From: Oreohelix idahoensis
Lineage: Eukaryota; Mollusca; Gastropoda; Stylommatophora; Oreohelicidae
Direction: 5' to 3'
DNA length: 64,000 nt
NCBI GenBank assembly: GCA_024509875.1
Contig: JAMPIV010008531.1
Span: 992,001-1,056,000, forward strand
This document shows positions 47,901 through 62,435 of the stretch, in pieces. The translations under genes were made by a program, and so were the position numbers. The notes beneath the pieces are model-generated. The model worked only from the letters and a program-made list of their open reading frames with translations, was not told where the DNA came from and did not search any database. Numbering within the stretch: position 1 is the stretch's first letter; every line of letters starts with the position of its first letter.

Positions 47901-48742
47901 ATATTCACCTGCTGTATACTCTGCTGCCTATGAAAATGTCGAGGATAGCTTGTGTTCACCTGTTTCTGGTTTTCCGTCCGGCTTGGGCGACGCCAACGAG
48001 AACGGGAATGTCCAATCTCCATCGGCTCATGTTCTGTCTGTGCCTCGACTGTTGGTTCTTGTTCGATACATTGATTAAACCTCGTTTGGACATTTTCTTC
48101 TGTAATCGCTATCTGTATCGCCTCATTTATTGTATTGGGATCCTTACGAATCATATGGAGTTTTGTACTACTGCCCAACAGTCCGTCAATAAAAATTCCT
48201 ACCAGATGTTTCTCAAGGTCCGGTGATGCTGTCAATCCATTCAGGAATGCCTCCTCCGCCAAATTTAATAATTTCTCTGCATAGGATTGTATAGGCTCGT
48301 TGCGTTGTTGTTTGATGCGACGAAGTAATGACCATGCATGTTCCGTATTTGTAATATCACTATAGCGTTTCGTTAGCTCTTTCTTCAATGACTCATATGT
48401 CTCACTTGGATATGTATTATCACGTCTCCTTAAGAAATCCGTAACAAGAGCGTCAGACGAAAAATATAGTATCTTCTTCCGTTCCATATCTGTGCTTGCA
48501 TTTATCATAGTGGCAAACCTGTCTGCATCCTTCATCCATTTCCTAAATTCTTTCGAGTCTCCTTTAAATGGGGTTATCACTGATCTAATCTGATTATATT
48601 TTGCATATAAGTCAACATTATATAGTGTTTCAGTAATGCTCTTTAGAGCGGCCATTGTTGGTTCTTGCTCCACAGGTGGTGGAACCAATATGGAATGTTG
48701 TTGTTGTTGTTGGTATTCCATCTCTCCTTGTGATGTAGCCAT
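41986..48742 (-). pseudogene. Ty3/Gypsy Gag-Pol, internal 1
   Basis: The ATG at 48742 starts MATSQGEMEYQQQQQHSIL. Gag has a capsid region (FKGDSKEFRKWMKDADRF) and a zinc knuckle CFSCGCRGHIAPEC (about 47899-47858). The protease LVDTGASVSLI follows (about 47490-47459), then RT (VMPFGLKGSPATYM, YIDDVLIHT at about 45350), RNase H (LYTDASDTAIGACL, about 44910), and integrase with a His/Cys zinc part, MDISGPYPV (about 43970), TDNGKQF (about 43790) and GRNERMH (about 43680). A tail of about 450 residues contains a repeat of 46-residue units. The order is ordinary Ty3/Gypsy. Lesions: TGG to TGA at 46799-46801 ends Gag-PR early, and one extra T in a T run near 46620 shifts the frame; the downstream 1554-codon frame (46650-41986) is otherwise open. 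Internal 2 has neither lesion. Confidence 0.92.
42518..42810 (-). repeat. 138-bp units in the Pol C-terminal tail, internal 1
   Basis: Phrase GTTGACGGTTGTAGTCCCTG starts at 42518, 42656 and 42794, a period of 138 bp or 46 codons, so the frame is kept. The unit encodes GSQGLQPSTPSQHQSTHSTW and an acidic stretch. Confidence 0.93.
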
Positions 48743-48755
48743 GTCACTTTAAGAA

Positions 48756-48773
48756 GGGTTGGTCACGGCGCCA
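48756..48773 (-). promoter_or_regulatory. putative primer-binding site, internal 1
   Basis: Minus strand TGGCGCCGTGACCAACCC, 11 bp inside the LTR-B edge. TGG pairs with a tRNA CCA end; the next bases resemble the acceptor stem of tRNA-His apart from the discriminator base. The distance from the LTR is longer than usual, so it is tentative. Confidence 0.5.
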
Positions 48774-48784
48774 ATTAAACTAAA

Positions 48785-50757
48785 TGTCACCGCTGGACTG
48801 GGTGTTTTAAAGACTGGTCCAAGAAGGCACCAATTAAACTATATGTGTCCCAGTGGTCCCTTTATATGTCTTGGGACTGGTCACGATACCAATTAAACTA
48901 AATGTGACAGTGCTATCTCTTCTTATTATAGTAAACTAGGTGACTGGGGCAGGCCTAGTTGTCTACCTTCTATTTGTCAATTTGATCCATTGACCTATCT
49001 TCCAAGTAAGAGTATATCTTAATACTGGCCCTCACCGCCAGAGTTATTGATTCCTGGATGATATTCTCTCAAAACTTCCAACCTAAACTCGTTCCATCCC
49101 TTCTTATGATGTTACTTAAGTGACAGCTTCGTATAGTAGTTAGTTTCTTTATGTCCAGTATCTTGTTTACTCTAGCACTCAACAACCTTTTAGAGACTGA
49201 ACCCAACTTGAGCAACGTTCCATCAAAACAAACAGTTTATTTACATCATATAAGTTCATCATAACAGAGGCATGTGGTACTAATTCCAGGTACAAACATT
49301 TCCTAACTATCTCTTGTAGATCCCATTCCTCCTGGGTATATATCCATGTACCTGTATATATATATATATATAGCTCTCTACCTGAGAACACCAACAGATA
49401 TGGTTTATACCTATTTTCTTCCCTTAAGGTTTTTATATTTATTCTGGCTTTTCCCAAGCCTTTCATCAACTCTTTCCTGAGTTGGTTTCCTTCATCTACT
49501 AATCCTGTCAGATTTGACTCAATTTACTCAAATACCATCATCTTAAAACTCATATATGCAAATTAATACATTGGGTACACCTGTTGCGGTATTCTCATAC
49601 TTATACCTGCTAGAGAGCTCATGTTTCATCCTGTAAATACAATCAAACTTCAATTGCTTACTCATCTTACTTGTAGCAGTTGATGTTGCAAAATTCATTA
49701 TACAATAGCCCAACACGGCTATTAAATCCATGTTCTTCTGTAAAACTTCTCAGCTGCTGACTTAGTCTCAGTTTATTCACATCATAGTCAATTTTGTAGC
49801 TTCAGCTTCGTTTCTCCTTATTCTGCGCTCACTTAGTTGTAAGCGTCGTTAACCTTGTAATACCTTATTTCAACTTCTGAAATAATTCTATTCAATGTCT
49901 ATCAAAAGTTATGAGTCAAAGGACCTACTTACTTTGGTTGCACCGAATCCTCACAACACTCATTTTTCTTACTATCACCCCTTATCACTAAACTTATATT
50001 TTAAACACAGTTCTGTCTTTCATAAGTGAATAGATTCTACTACTCTAACTAGGTCTATAGGATTCTTCAGAAGTATTCATTCTGTTTCTCACAGAAATGT
50101 AACTTGAGCCTGGCAGAAAACACATTCCTGCCACTCTACGTCCTTAACCAGGACTGCTTCCTCCGAAAAATGCGACCGCTCCACAGCGCGTCTAAATGAG
50201 TTCTCTTCTATAAAATCATTACTAGCTCATCTGTCCTTGTTTACGGTAAATTCATTGGTTCCTCCTATTCTTCGCTCAGCTGAAAAATGTTCACGCTTAT
50301 CCGCTGTGTAAACAACTCAGTGAAGTGTCATCCGTTGTCCTGGTAAACTTTTCACGTGCATATTTTTTTTCTCAACTCACTTAATCATATAAGGGAGGTA
50401 ATTAACCATTGTCTCCCTTTGCATATTTGACTTAACCTTATATTATCTTCTCTAAAGCTTGCTATACAATTCTTATATGTACATTTTCTAAACCATAATT
50501 ACCAACTCACCAAATCTACTTATGTGTAATTAAGCACTTTCCTCCCCTGACTTTAATAATTAGAGTCTTCTCCCTTTGATCAAAGTATTACTTCACTCAT
50601 CTTATTTCCCTTTTAGCAAGACAAATAGTCTTTATTCAAATCTATTCTTATTTCTTAAACCATTTTTTCATACCTTCCCTCTTAACCAAAACCAAATCAC
50701 CGCTTATAATTCCTGCTTGAGCATTTTATAATGCTCCTAGCAAAGTGAACGGTGACA
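48785..50757 (-). repeat. LTR-B, shared middle LTR
   Basis: 1973 bp, TGTCACCG...CGGTGACA. It serves as the 5' LTR of internal 1 and the 3' LTR of internal 2. It differs from LTR-A by a few substitutions and by CCATGTACCTG in the AT run near 49345. Confidence 0.93.
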
Positions 50758-52342
<1,585 letters not shown>

Positions 52343-55300
52343 CTACACTAAGTTGGAGATTTGTTTTGCGAGTTCCAACAGTGTAATCTCTCTGCTGGAG
52401 AGGCGACTGTCATACTGTGACGAAGCTGATATGCATTGCGATGTCGTGTTTATAGTCGCTCTGCAGGAGGTGGGGGGCGAACGAATATTTATATTTTGTT
52501 GGAAACCTAGTGAAGGTTTATGTACTTGGCGATGATTTCTTTTGAATCTTGTTCGTAGATGTTCTTGCGGTAATCGTAGCAATTTCGCTCTTGGTGGTGA
52601 GTCTAGTGACGAAGGTTGGTAAGGGCGTTTGGTAGCTATGCGTATTTCGGTGCTGGTTGTATCATCCATACACTCTATGTCGCTGTCTTCTCGTTCTGTT
52701 ACGTCAAGTTCAGATTCCACCTGTGCCGAAGGCGTATTAATGACATTCTTGTTACTATTTATGTGCTTCGCTGTAGGACTCTGGGTATGGTGAGTAATGT
52801 TACTTTTCGTCACTTGTAAAGACTGTTCGTCATCGCTATCCGAGCTAGAGTATGTAGGCTGGTGTCTACTGGAGGTTGACGGTTGTAGTCCCTGACTACC
52901 ATGTTCTTCTGTAAAGTTGCTACCGTGGGGGGCTATGTTTCTCGTTGCTGATTTCAGAGGTCTGTCATCTTCGCTATCCCAAGTTGAATGTGTAGACTGG
53001 TGTTGACTGGGAGTTGACGGTTGTAGTCCCTGACTACCATGTTCTTCTGTAAAGTTGCTACCGTGGGGGGCTATGTTTCTCGTTGCTGATTTCAAAGGTC
53101 TGTCATCTTCGCTATCCCAAGTAGAATGTGTAGACTGGTGTTGACTGGGAGTTGACGGTTGTAGTCCCTGACTACTATAGTATGTTTGACTTGATATGGA
53201 CGCATGAGGTTCTTCGTCTTGTGTCGATAGTGGCGTATTACTATCTCTCCCGTGTAGACGATTGTCTCTGTATATTAATCTTTCTCTCAATTCTGCTGGT
53301 GGAATGTCATCTTCATCTTCTGAGTCTTCTCTGCAGCGGACTAAACGATGTACAGCATCTTGGAGTTGACCTGAAGTGTTACGTTGTTGTAGGCTAATGT
53401 TCTGCTCAACATCCATGTCGTTTTCTTCACGTGAAGTACTTAATGTCTCTGTGGAATCATAATAACTCAACGTGACTTTTCGTATTGGTCTGCTACTGCA
53501 TAAGGCTGGCGGAGCTGTAGGGCGATGATCGTCTTTTTTCATCTGTGATGCGTGTGCTTTGACGGTTATGTTCTTTTCCTCATGCCATAGTCTGTAATTA
53601 ACGGGTGTTGTCTGTTCTACTATTTTATATCCATCAAGCCATCGTGCATCCAACTTATTATCTCTAACGTTCTTCTTGTAATATACTTTATCTCCGACTT
53701 TGACTTCTCTAACTTCGCTCTTTTGTCATGCTGCTTCTGCCATTTCTTGAAGGCTTTCTGTGCATTACTGTTTGCTATCTGATGTGCTCTGTGTTTTTCT
53801 TGTAGTATAACTTCTATAGGATCTTCACCTTGATATTTCTTTTGGGGTTGTAAAAGATTATCTAGTGGGAACATAGGCTCACGTCCATATAGCATGTAGA
53901 ACGGAGATAGTCCTGTCGTCTCGTTTATGTTTACTCTTATCGCTTCAAGAGCTTGATTGATATATACATCCCAATATTGAGCATTGCCTTGTATATATTT
54001 AGCAAGGATATCGTGCAATGTAGCATGCATTCTCTCATTTCGTCCGTTTGCCTGCGGTCTATAAAAAGTGCTAGTCGTATGCTGAATATTCAAAGTCCGA
54101 AGTGTCTTCTTAAAAGGGTTGCCTACAAATTGCTTTCCATTGTCCGTGATGATTCTTTTAGGACAACCATGTCTTGGTACAAATTCTTGTAGAAAAAACT
54201 CTGTCACTGTCGCTGACGTTATATTCTTAAGAGGATAAGTTTCAGGCCATACTGAATATTGATCAACAATATGTAAAAGGTATGCATTTCCAGATTGCGT
54301 AACAGGATATGGACCAGAAATGTCCATACTTATAACTTCCATAGGAAAATGAGATGATTTCATTTCCTGTAAAGGAACTTTAGTTGGTCTCATATTTCTG
54401 ATTCTGCATACCCTACAAGTACCAACATATTCCATTATATCTTTGTACATAGACTTCCAATAGTATCTTTTCTTGATTATATCAATGGTTTTATCTCTCC
54501 CTACATGTCCATTATTATCATGAAACTGCTCTAGTAGTTGGGGTATTACTGATTGTGGAATTACTTTCTGTAATCTCCCCTCTTGTTTCTCATCAATATG
54601 ATATAGTAGTTGATCATTGGGCAAGATTATAAACCGTTTAAGCGACGTAGGTTTCGTTTGCACTTGTTTGATGATCTTAAGAATTTCGGGATCTTTTCTC
54701 TGCTCAGTATGTACATCAAGTGTATCTACATCTGTTGTTTGCTGCGTGCCATTATCTGTTATGGTAGTGGTGTTTCCATCATCCACTCTGTTGGAATTTA
54801 TAATGTTAATTTCCTTTGCGTTGTCGTTGATATCTGTAGACGCCATTAGATCATCTTCCAGTATAGTACTAGGTTGTGGCGTTCGCGAAAGGAGGTCTGC
54901 ACACGTGTTTTGAATACCGGGAATGTATTCAATTTTTGTATCATATGATTGTAGGTTCATAGACCATGTTTGTAACTTTTTTGGCTGCTCCTGCGTCTTA
55001 GTAAGCCAATTCACTAATGGTTGATGGTCTGTTCTGATAGTGAGTTTAGTACCTCTGATATAAAAATCGAGTTTTTGTATCGCGTAATGTATAGCAAACG
55101 CTTCCTTCTCCGTTGTCGACCATCGTTTCTGAGTTTTAGAGAGAGCGTGTGACACGAATGCTATAGGCATTTCATTAGGGATTTCTGGTATAATGGGTGT
55201 CTCATTCTCTTCCCTGATTTGGACTAAGCAAGCACCTATTGCTGTATCTGAAGCATCTGTATACAAGATCATTGGACGAGATATATCCGGATGTGCAAGC

Positions 55301-58300
55301 AGTGGTATCTTTGTAAGTGCTTCCTTAAGATAATCAAAGGATTCTTGGCATTCTTTTGTCCACCTAAATCTTGAATATTTCTTGGTAAGTGCAATGAGTG
55401 GTTCAGCAGCCTTGGAGAAATTAACGACGTGACGTCTGTAGTATCCGCAACAACCAATATACGCTCGTACCTGCTTCACTGTTGTGGGAGCGGGCATGTT
55501 CCTTATTGCTTCCACTTTATCTGTATCAGGGCGAATACCTTTATTCACTATAAACCCTAAGTATTTAGTTTCCGTCTTTAGGAACACGCATTTACTTAGT
55601 TTGAGTTTAACCTGGTGATATCGTAGGCGATCAAAAACTTGTTCAACCTTGTATAGGTGGTCATCCACAGTACCTGATGTGTGAATCAATACATCATCAA
55701 TATAAGCTAATGCGAAAGAATGCATTCCTTGTAGAACTTCATCCATCAACGCCATATATGTCGCGGGACTTCCTTTCAACCCAAAAGGCATAACGTTCCA
55801 TTTGTAACTACCCATGTGTGTACAAAACGTTGACTTTTCTTTCGCTGCTGGTGTCATAGGAATGCACCAAAATCCTGAGCGTGCATCCAATGTAGTGAAA
55901 TGTGTGGAGTGTCCAAGTGTTGCCAAAATATCATCTATCCGTGGCAATGGATACGAAATCGTTTTTGTAATTCTGTTTAACGCTCGATAATCACAACAGA
56001 ATCTACTCGTTCCGTCTTTCTTGGAGACAATCACTATTGGTGACGACCATGCTGATCTCGATCTCTCTATAACTCCTGCATTCAACATGTCATTTATAGC
56101 TTTCTCTACTATTTGCCTGTTTTTTAATGGAGTGTGGTATGGTTTCAAACTAATGGGTTCTTCTGTTGTAGTTTGAATGTCCATATATACTGTATTAGTT
56201 CTACCTAACTCCATATCTGTTAATGCAAACACGTCCTGGTGTTTAGTAACAAACGTAGTGAGTTTGGACTTGTTTTGATCATCTACTTTCAACGTGGCTA
56301 AAAGCTGTGCCAACCGATCTGGTGGTCACTCTGTCTATGAGACTCATTATCTGTCCAAGGTATTTTAACATATGTACTATGTTCTTCATCTCTGTGGAAA
56401 TTTGTTCTTTCTTGTTCTGTTTTAGGATAATTAAAAGGTCTGAAACATCTGGACTTTGTTCTCTGCGACTTTGATTGACTTACATATTTTCCATTGGGTC
56501 TCTGCCATGGAGTATGCTCTTTCTCCTCATTATATACAGTGCCTCCTTTCTGTCGTTTACTACGACTATATTCAAAGGGACTTGCACATCTAAACTGGTA
56601 CCTCTGATACAGTGGTTTATTCGAGTATCTCATATAGGGTTTCCGCCTTGGAGTATGCTCTTCCTCTGTATTACCAATATGATTGTTATTTTGTCGTTGA
56701 CCACGAGTATTTTCAAAGGGCTTTGTTGAGGTTGGTAGTGCATGGTGAGTAACAAGATTAACATAAGTAGCTTGACCTGTGCTACCATCTGTTCCTCTGT
56801 ATATACCATCCTGTGTTTTTCTTTGTATCACTTGATTCACTTTTCGTAGATAACTATAATATTCGTCTTCCTTCGCATTTGCATGTATGTGTTCAGGTTC
56901 TTCTCTGCTAGGTTTTTTATACAATGTGCCATTCCTCCTATTTCTATGTAGTGTTTGTTGATCTCTCTGTTTTTCATTCTTCCACTGGTCTCCAATTGCA
57001 CCTCTATCCACTCTTTTTAATTGACTCTTCTCCCTTATTGTTCGTGTATCACTCCTGCCTCCATATCTGTTATTGAGTTGGTTGACCTCTGTGCTCTGCC
57101 GACAAAAGTTTCTGTTAGCGTCGGAAGGGTAACCTAAGGTATTATTTTGCCATGTGCGTGACATAAGGGTGTGCTGATTTTGATTGCAACTAACTTCAGG
57201 TGTTTTCCCATTCTTGGTGGTATTCAAAGACGATCTTTGTACTTTGGCAACTATAGTACCTCTGTGTATCGTTGTAGCCTGTCCTGACGTGTTTATAATC
57301 ATTACAGGGAAGTCACGTGAGGCTGAAACTTGTGCTATACCTTCAGTAACAAACATGAGGGGTTCATCATTTATATCCTCATTTTCCAAAGGTTCAATTT
57401 GTACTGACTGTCCTTTCTTGATATAATTAGAGCTCTTGACTCGTCCTCTAGCTATCACAAGTGTGTTAGGCTGTACTGTGACTGGAGTCGTCAACCGCAC
57501 CAAAGATGCTATGTGTATATCGTCTTGTAGTTGTATGTACTCCCCATTAATATTGATCTTGTTGAGGTCAAAATATATCCTAGCATTGTGAGCGGTAAGA
57601 AAATCTCTGCCTAGAATAAAATTTCTGGACATCCCACGTGTAATAATAAAAGGATGTGTGATCAGTTGTTGTCCTATGTGGAATTTGATGTATGCTGTAC
57701 CACAAGACTTCAGAGATTGTCCCGTTACTGATGCCATAAACGTTTTTGAAGGTCTGAAAGTTACCAAGTGTTTGATCTGCTTGTACAGCTGCTCTCTAAT
57801 CAAACTTACTGAAGCGCCAGTGTCCACAAGTGCGCGATAATTTTTGTCATGGATCTTGATCAGGCATGAGCTAGGATCTGGAGTAATATTTATGGAATGA
57901 ATTTGTTGCTGCGGTGTCTCTTGCTGAAAATGTTTTTGATGTAACACCATGTTGTTATTATTTATGTTTTTGGACCTTCGATGAAGGAAGCTGTCTTCAT
58001 TTACTTTACGGTCATCACTAACGGTCCTACTTAGTGATTTGACCGTTCCATTTTCCTGGTTATACTTTCGTGCTTGTCTGGCTCTGAAATTTGATGGTGT
58101 ATACGCTCCTCTAAAGTTTTGGTTATGTCCTCGCGTACTATCATAACTACTCTGTTGTGGACCATTATAATTCTGCTGGTGCCAGCGAGGATGTTGTTGT
58201 CGGCACTCAGGGGCTATGTGTCCTCTACAACCGCAACTAAAACAAGTGGGAATATTCACCTGCTGTATACTCTGCTGCCTATGAAAATGTCGAGGATAGC

Positions 58301-59093
58301 TTGTGTTCACCTGTTTCTGGTTTTCCGTCCGGCTTGGGCGACGCCAACGAGAACGGGAATGTCCAATCTCCATCGGCTCATGTTCTGTCTGTGCCTCGAC
58401 TGTTGGTTCTTGTTCGATACATTGATTAAACCTCGTTTGGACATTTTCTTCTGTAATCGCTATCTGTATCGCCTCATTTATTGTATTGGGATCCTTACGA
58501 ATCATATGGAGTTTTGTACTACTGCCCAACAGTCCGTCAATAAAAATTCCTACCAGATGTTTCTCAAGGTCCGGTGATGCTGTCAATCCATTCAGGAATG
58601 CCTCCTCCGCCAAATTTAATAATTTCTCTGCATAGGATTGTATAGGCTCGTTGCGTTGTTGTTTGATGCGACGAAGTAATGACCATGCATGTTCCGTATT
58701 TGTAATATCACTATAGCGTTTCGTTAGCTCTTTCTTCAATGACTCATATGTCTCACTTGGATATGTATTATCACGTCTCCTTAAGAAATCCGTAACAAGA
58801 GCGTCAGACGAAAAATATAGTATCTTCTTCCGTTCCATATCTGTGCTTGCATTTATCATAGTGGCAAACCTGTCTGCATCCTTCATCCATTTCCTAAATT
58901 CTTTCGAGTCTCCTTTAAATGGGGTTATCACTGATCTAATCTGATTATATTTTGCATATAAGTCAACATTATATAGTGTTTCAGTAATGCTCTTTAGAGC
59001 GGCCATTGTTGGTTCTTGCTCCACAGGTGGTGGAACCAATATGGAATGTTGTTGTTGTTGTTGGTATTCCATCTCTCCTTGTGATGTAGCCAT
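52343..59093 (-). pseudogene. Ty3/Gypsy Gag-Pol, internal 2
   Basis: Nearly identical to internal 1 and with the same domain order. Gag, protease and the linker form one open frame from 59093 to 56298 (931 codons), without the stop and T insertion of internal 1, which shows that Gag and Pol are one continuous frame in this family. Lesions: one base lost near 56323 (GTGTGTCAC reads GTGGTCAC), which shifts the frame between linker and RT, and one A lost near 53702, which shifts the end of integrase. A 3-base loss near 55540 removes one Glu codon. RT, RNase H and integrase motifs are present in 56313-53620; the C-terminal tail in 53653-52343. A few Gag residues differ from internal 1. Confidence 0.92.
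52875..53167 (-). repeat. 138-bp units in the Pol C-terminal tail, internal 2
   Basis: Same period and phrase as at 42518 (starts 52875, 53013, 53151). Confidence 0.92.
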
Positions 59094-59106
59094 GTCACTT
59101 TAAGAA

Positions 59107-59124
59107 GGGTTGGTCACGGCGCCA
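59107..59124 (-). promoter_or_regulatory. putative primer-binding site, internal 2
   Basis: Identical to 48756-48773, 11 bp from the LTR-C edge. Confidence 0.5.
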
Positions 59125-59606
59125 ATTAAACTAAATGTCACCGCTTGACTGGGTGTTTTAAAGACTAGTCCAAGAAGGCACCAATTAAACTATATGTGTC
59201 CCAGTGGTCCCTTTATATGTCTTGGGACTGGTCACGATACCAATTAAGCTAAATGTGACAGTGCTATCTCTTCTTATTATAGTAAACTAGGTGACTGGGG
59301 CAGGCCTAGTTGTCTACCTTCTATTTGTCAATTTGATCCATTGACCTATCTTCCAAGTAAGACTATATCTTAATACTGGCCCTCACCGCCAGAGTTATTG
59401 ATTCCTGGATGATATTCTCACAAAACTTCCAACCTAAACTCGTTCCATCCCTTCTTATGATGTTACTTAAGTGACAGCTTCGTATAGTAGTTAGTTTCTT
59501 TATGTCCAGTATCTTGTTTACTCTAGCACTCAACAACCTTTTAGAGACTGAACCCAACTTGAGCAACGTTCCATCAAAACAAACAGTTTATTTACATCAT
59601 ATAAGT

Positions 59607-62435
59607 GTCAGCGAGTGTAGATGGACGGGGAAGGGCATAAAATATATTTCAGAAGAAAAAAAGCAAATTATATACTCTGGTAGTAATGATAATCGTCACA
59701 CAGAGGGAGTAGCCATCCTAATGACACAGAAAGCAGCAGCATCGCTTATCAGCTGGGTACCTATCAATGAGAGGCTAATATTAGCTAGATTTCAGACACG
59801 ATTTTTCAAGCTCTCAATTGTACAATGTTATGCACCAACTAACGACGCTCTTGATACCACAAAAGATGACTTCTATGAAGCACTTCTAAGTACCATCAAC
59901 ACAATACCCAAGCATGACATAATAGCAGTCATGGGTGATTTTAACGCCAAAGTAGGTGACAACAACGATGGAGTACAAAGATATCTCGGTACTCATGGCA
60001 TAGGCTGTATGAATCAAAATGGCGAAAGACTTCTAGAACTTTGTGAAATATCAAACCTCGTTGTGGCAGACACCATCTTTCCACATAAGAATATCCACAA
60101 GATAACATGGAATTCACCTGATGGCAGAACTAAGAACCAGATAGATCACTTCTGCATAAGCGCTAAATTTCGCTCATCAGTTCAAGACGTCAGAGCATAC
60201 AGAGGTGCAGAGATCGGAAGCGATCATAACCTCTGCATAGCTAAAATGAGAATTAAACTGAAGAAGTTATACCAACCGAATAAAAATAGAAGAATAGATG
60301 TACACAGACTGCAATCAAATGATATAAAGAAGGAATATAATGTCAAAATGAACAACTATTTCGATGCTTTAGGCAAAATTGACAACGATATCACCACCAA
60401 GACAATCGATACTAAATGGGAACAACTGAGAACAGCAATGACAGAAGCAGCTGTAGCGACCACCGGATACCTAGTACATAAAAAGAAAAAATGGATGAGA
60501 GAAGATACTTGGGATAAAATACAAGAAAGGAAAACAGCAAAACTTAAACTACTAGCGGCAAGTACACATAATGCAGTTGAATCTTGCAAACTAACTTATA
60601 ACTTGTTAAATAAAGAAGTGAAGACAAAAACTCGAAGAGATAAAAGACATTTCATCAATGAACTGGCCGTAGAAGCTGAAAATGCTGCAAGAACTGGTAA
60701 TAGTAGGTGCCTTTATCAAATTACAAAACAACTATGTCACCAGCCTACTGCTATGGAAACACCTGTTAAAGGTAAATTAGGGAATTCAATACCAACAGAA
60801 AAAGAACAAATGAAGAGATGGGCTGAGCACTTCATGGAGGTGCTAAACAGACCACCACCAACAGTAACACCTGATTTTAATAATGAAACATCCACAACCA
60901 CCTTGCCAATAACTTGCGATGAATTCACGCTGGACGAGATCAAACAAGCCGTTAAAAGATTAAAAAATTTTAAAGCTGCTGGAGTTGACGAAATTTCAGG
61001 GGAAATGATTAAAGCAGTTAATGACAACAACCTCTTGAGAATTTTAGATATTATAAATGAAGTATGGAGAGAAGAACAACCACCACAACAATGGAAAGAC
61101 AGTATTATTGTAAAGTTACCGAAGAAAGGTGATCTATCAGACTGTAATAACTGGCGTGGTATATCTCTATTATCAGTACCTGGAAAATTATTATGTTGCA
61201 TGATGTTAGAAAGACTTAAATTGCATGCTGACGAAAAGATCAGAGAAGAACAAGCGGGTTTCAGGCCGAAACGATCATGTATTGATCAAATATTCACACT
61301 AAGAACAATTATAGAAGAATCAGTGGAAAGGCAATCGCCACTTATTATCACCTTCGTCGATTTTCAAAAAGCCTTTGATAGTCTACACCGCCCATCATTG
61401 TGGAAGATACTTACAATCTATGGTTTTCCAACAAAATATGTGAATATAATCAAAGCGCTATATGACAATGCAAGATGTTGTGTTAGAACAAATAAAGGGA
61501 ATACAGAATGGTTTACAGTAGAAACAGGGGTGAAACAAGGCTGTATTATGTCACCACTACTTTTTGGAATAGCTATTGATTGGGTTATGAGAAACTATAC
61601 CCACAATGAACAATTGGGTATAAAATGGACAAATGGAAAATTCCTGGGGGACCTGGATTTCGCAGATGATGTAGCATTCTTAAGTTCAACACCAAGACAA
61701 TCCCAAGAAGCAATAAATAATTTGTGTCATCTCTCGGTTAAAATTGGTCTCCAAATAAATGCCTCTAAAACTAAAGCTATGAACTTTTCTAACGAGACCT
61801 TTGATATCATCTTGAACGGGGAAAAACTACAGAAAGTTGAAAGTTTCAATTATTTAGGCAGTAAAATGACTCAGGATGGTGACACAACAAGAGAAATCCA
61901 TACTAGAATTGCTTTGGCAGCTAGCGCCTTCAATAGATTATCTAACATTTGGAAATTACGATCATTGAATATACATACCAAGCTTCGTCTGTTTAATTCA
62001 AATGTTATCTCAGTGTTAACATACGGCTGTGAGAGTTGGAAAATAACAAAATCATTGGAGAACAAGCTGAATACATTCGAGAACAAATGTCTTAGAAAAC
62101 TCATGAACATCAGTTGGAAAGAATTCAAGACTAATCGACAAATAAGAGAAGACTCTAGGCAGAAATATGTCTCCGACTATATAAGGAAAAGACGATGGTC
62201 ATATATCGGTCATGTCCTACGAATGCAAAACAACAGAATACCACTACAGGCGCTCACTTGGGTTCCTGAGGGTAAGCGGAAAAAAGGAAGACCAAAAGAA
62301 ACACTCAGAAGAACAATAATAAGAGAAGGAAGAACGTTGGGCCTAAATAATGTGCAAGAGCTAAGAGGAGTGGCGTCACAACGAACAACCTGGAGAGCAC
62401 TGGTTTCTGCCTTATGCGCCGTGTTTGGCGCTTAA
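59607..62435 (+). CDS. RTE-like LINE endonuclease - reverse transcriptase, open frame
   Basis: 942 codons are open from the truncation point to TAA 62433-62435; the frame also runs back into LTR sequence to an ATG at 59502, which is fortuitous. Domains: AP endonuclease (SECRWTGKG with the catalytic Glu, VMGDFNAKVGDN, KNQIDHFCIS, GSDHNLCIAK; residues 1-215), linker, RT (KAAGVDEISGEMI, RGISLLSVPGKLL, EEQAGFRPKRSCIDQ, FVDFQKAFDSLHRP, GVKQGCIMSPLLFG, DLDFADDVAFLSS; about 440-700), and a C-terminal tail (RRWSYIGHVLRMQNNRIPLQ, GKRKKGRPKETLRR). The RT carboxylates are intact. The first endonuclease strand with the WNVRT Asn is missing, so this copy could not cut DNA normally. Confidence 0.93.
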   Translation, partial: VSECRWTGKGIKYISEEKKQIIYSGSNDNRHTEGVAILMTQKAAASLISWVPINERLILARFQTRFFKLSIVQCYAPTNDALDTTKDDFYEALLSTINTIPKHDIIAVMGDFNAKVGDNNDGVQRYLGTHGIGCMNQNGERLLELCEISNLVVADTIFPHKNIHKITWNSPDGRTKNQIDHFCISAKFRSSVQDVRAYRGAEIGSDHNLCIAKMRIKLKKLYQPNKNRRIDVHRLQSNDIKKEYNVKMNNYFDALGKIDNDITTKTIDTKWEQLRTAMTEAAVATTGYLVHKKKKWMREDTWDKIQERKTAKLKLLAASTHNAVESCKLTYNLLNKEVKTKTRRDKRHFINELAVEAENAARTGNSRCLYQITKQLCHQPTAMETPVKGKLGNSIPTEKEQMKRWAEHFMEVLNRPPPTVTPDFNNETSTTTLPITCDEFTLDEIKQAVKRLKNFKAAGVDEISGEMIKAVNDNNLLRILDIINEVWREEQPPQQWKDSIIVKLPKKGDLSDCNNWRGISLLSVPGKLLCCMMLERLKLHADEKIREEQAGFRPKRSCIDQIFTLRTIIEESVERQSPLIITFVDFQKAFDSLHRPSLWKILTIYGFPTKYVNIIKALYDNARCCVRTNKGNTEWFTVETGVKQGCIMSPLLFGIAIDWVMRNYTHNEQLGIKWTNGKFLGDLDFADDVAFLSSTPRQSQEAINNLCHLSVKIGLQINASKTKAMNFSNETFDIILNGEKLQKVESFNYLGSKMTQDGDTTREIHTRIALAASAFNRLSNIWKLRSLNIHTKLRLFNSNVISVLTYGCESWKITKSLENKLNTFENKCLRKLMNISWKEFKTNRQIREDSRQKYVSDYIRKRRWSYIGHVLRMQNNRIPLQALTWVPEGKRKKGRPKETLRRTIIREGRTLGLNNVQELRGVASQRTTWRALVSALCAVFGA

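Noticed and set aside
59502..59606. LINE start codon at 59502
   Set aside because: The bases belong to LTR-C and are found in LTR-A and LTR-B without the LINE; the frame continues upstream by chance.
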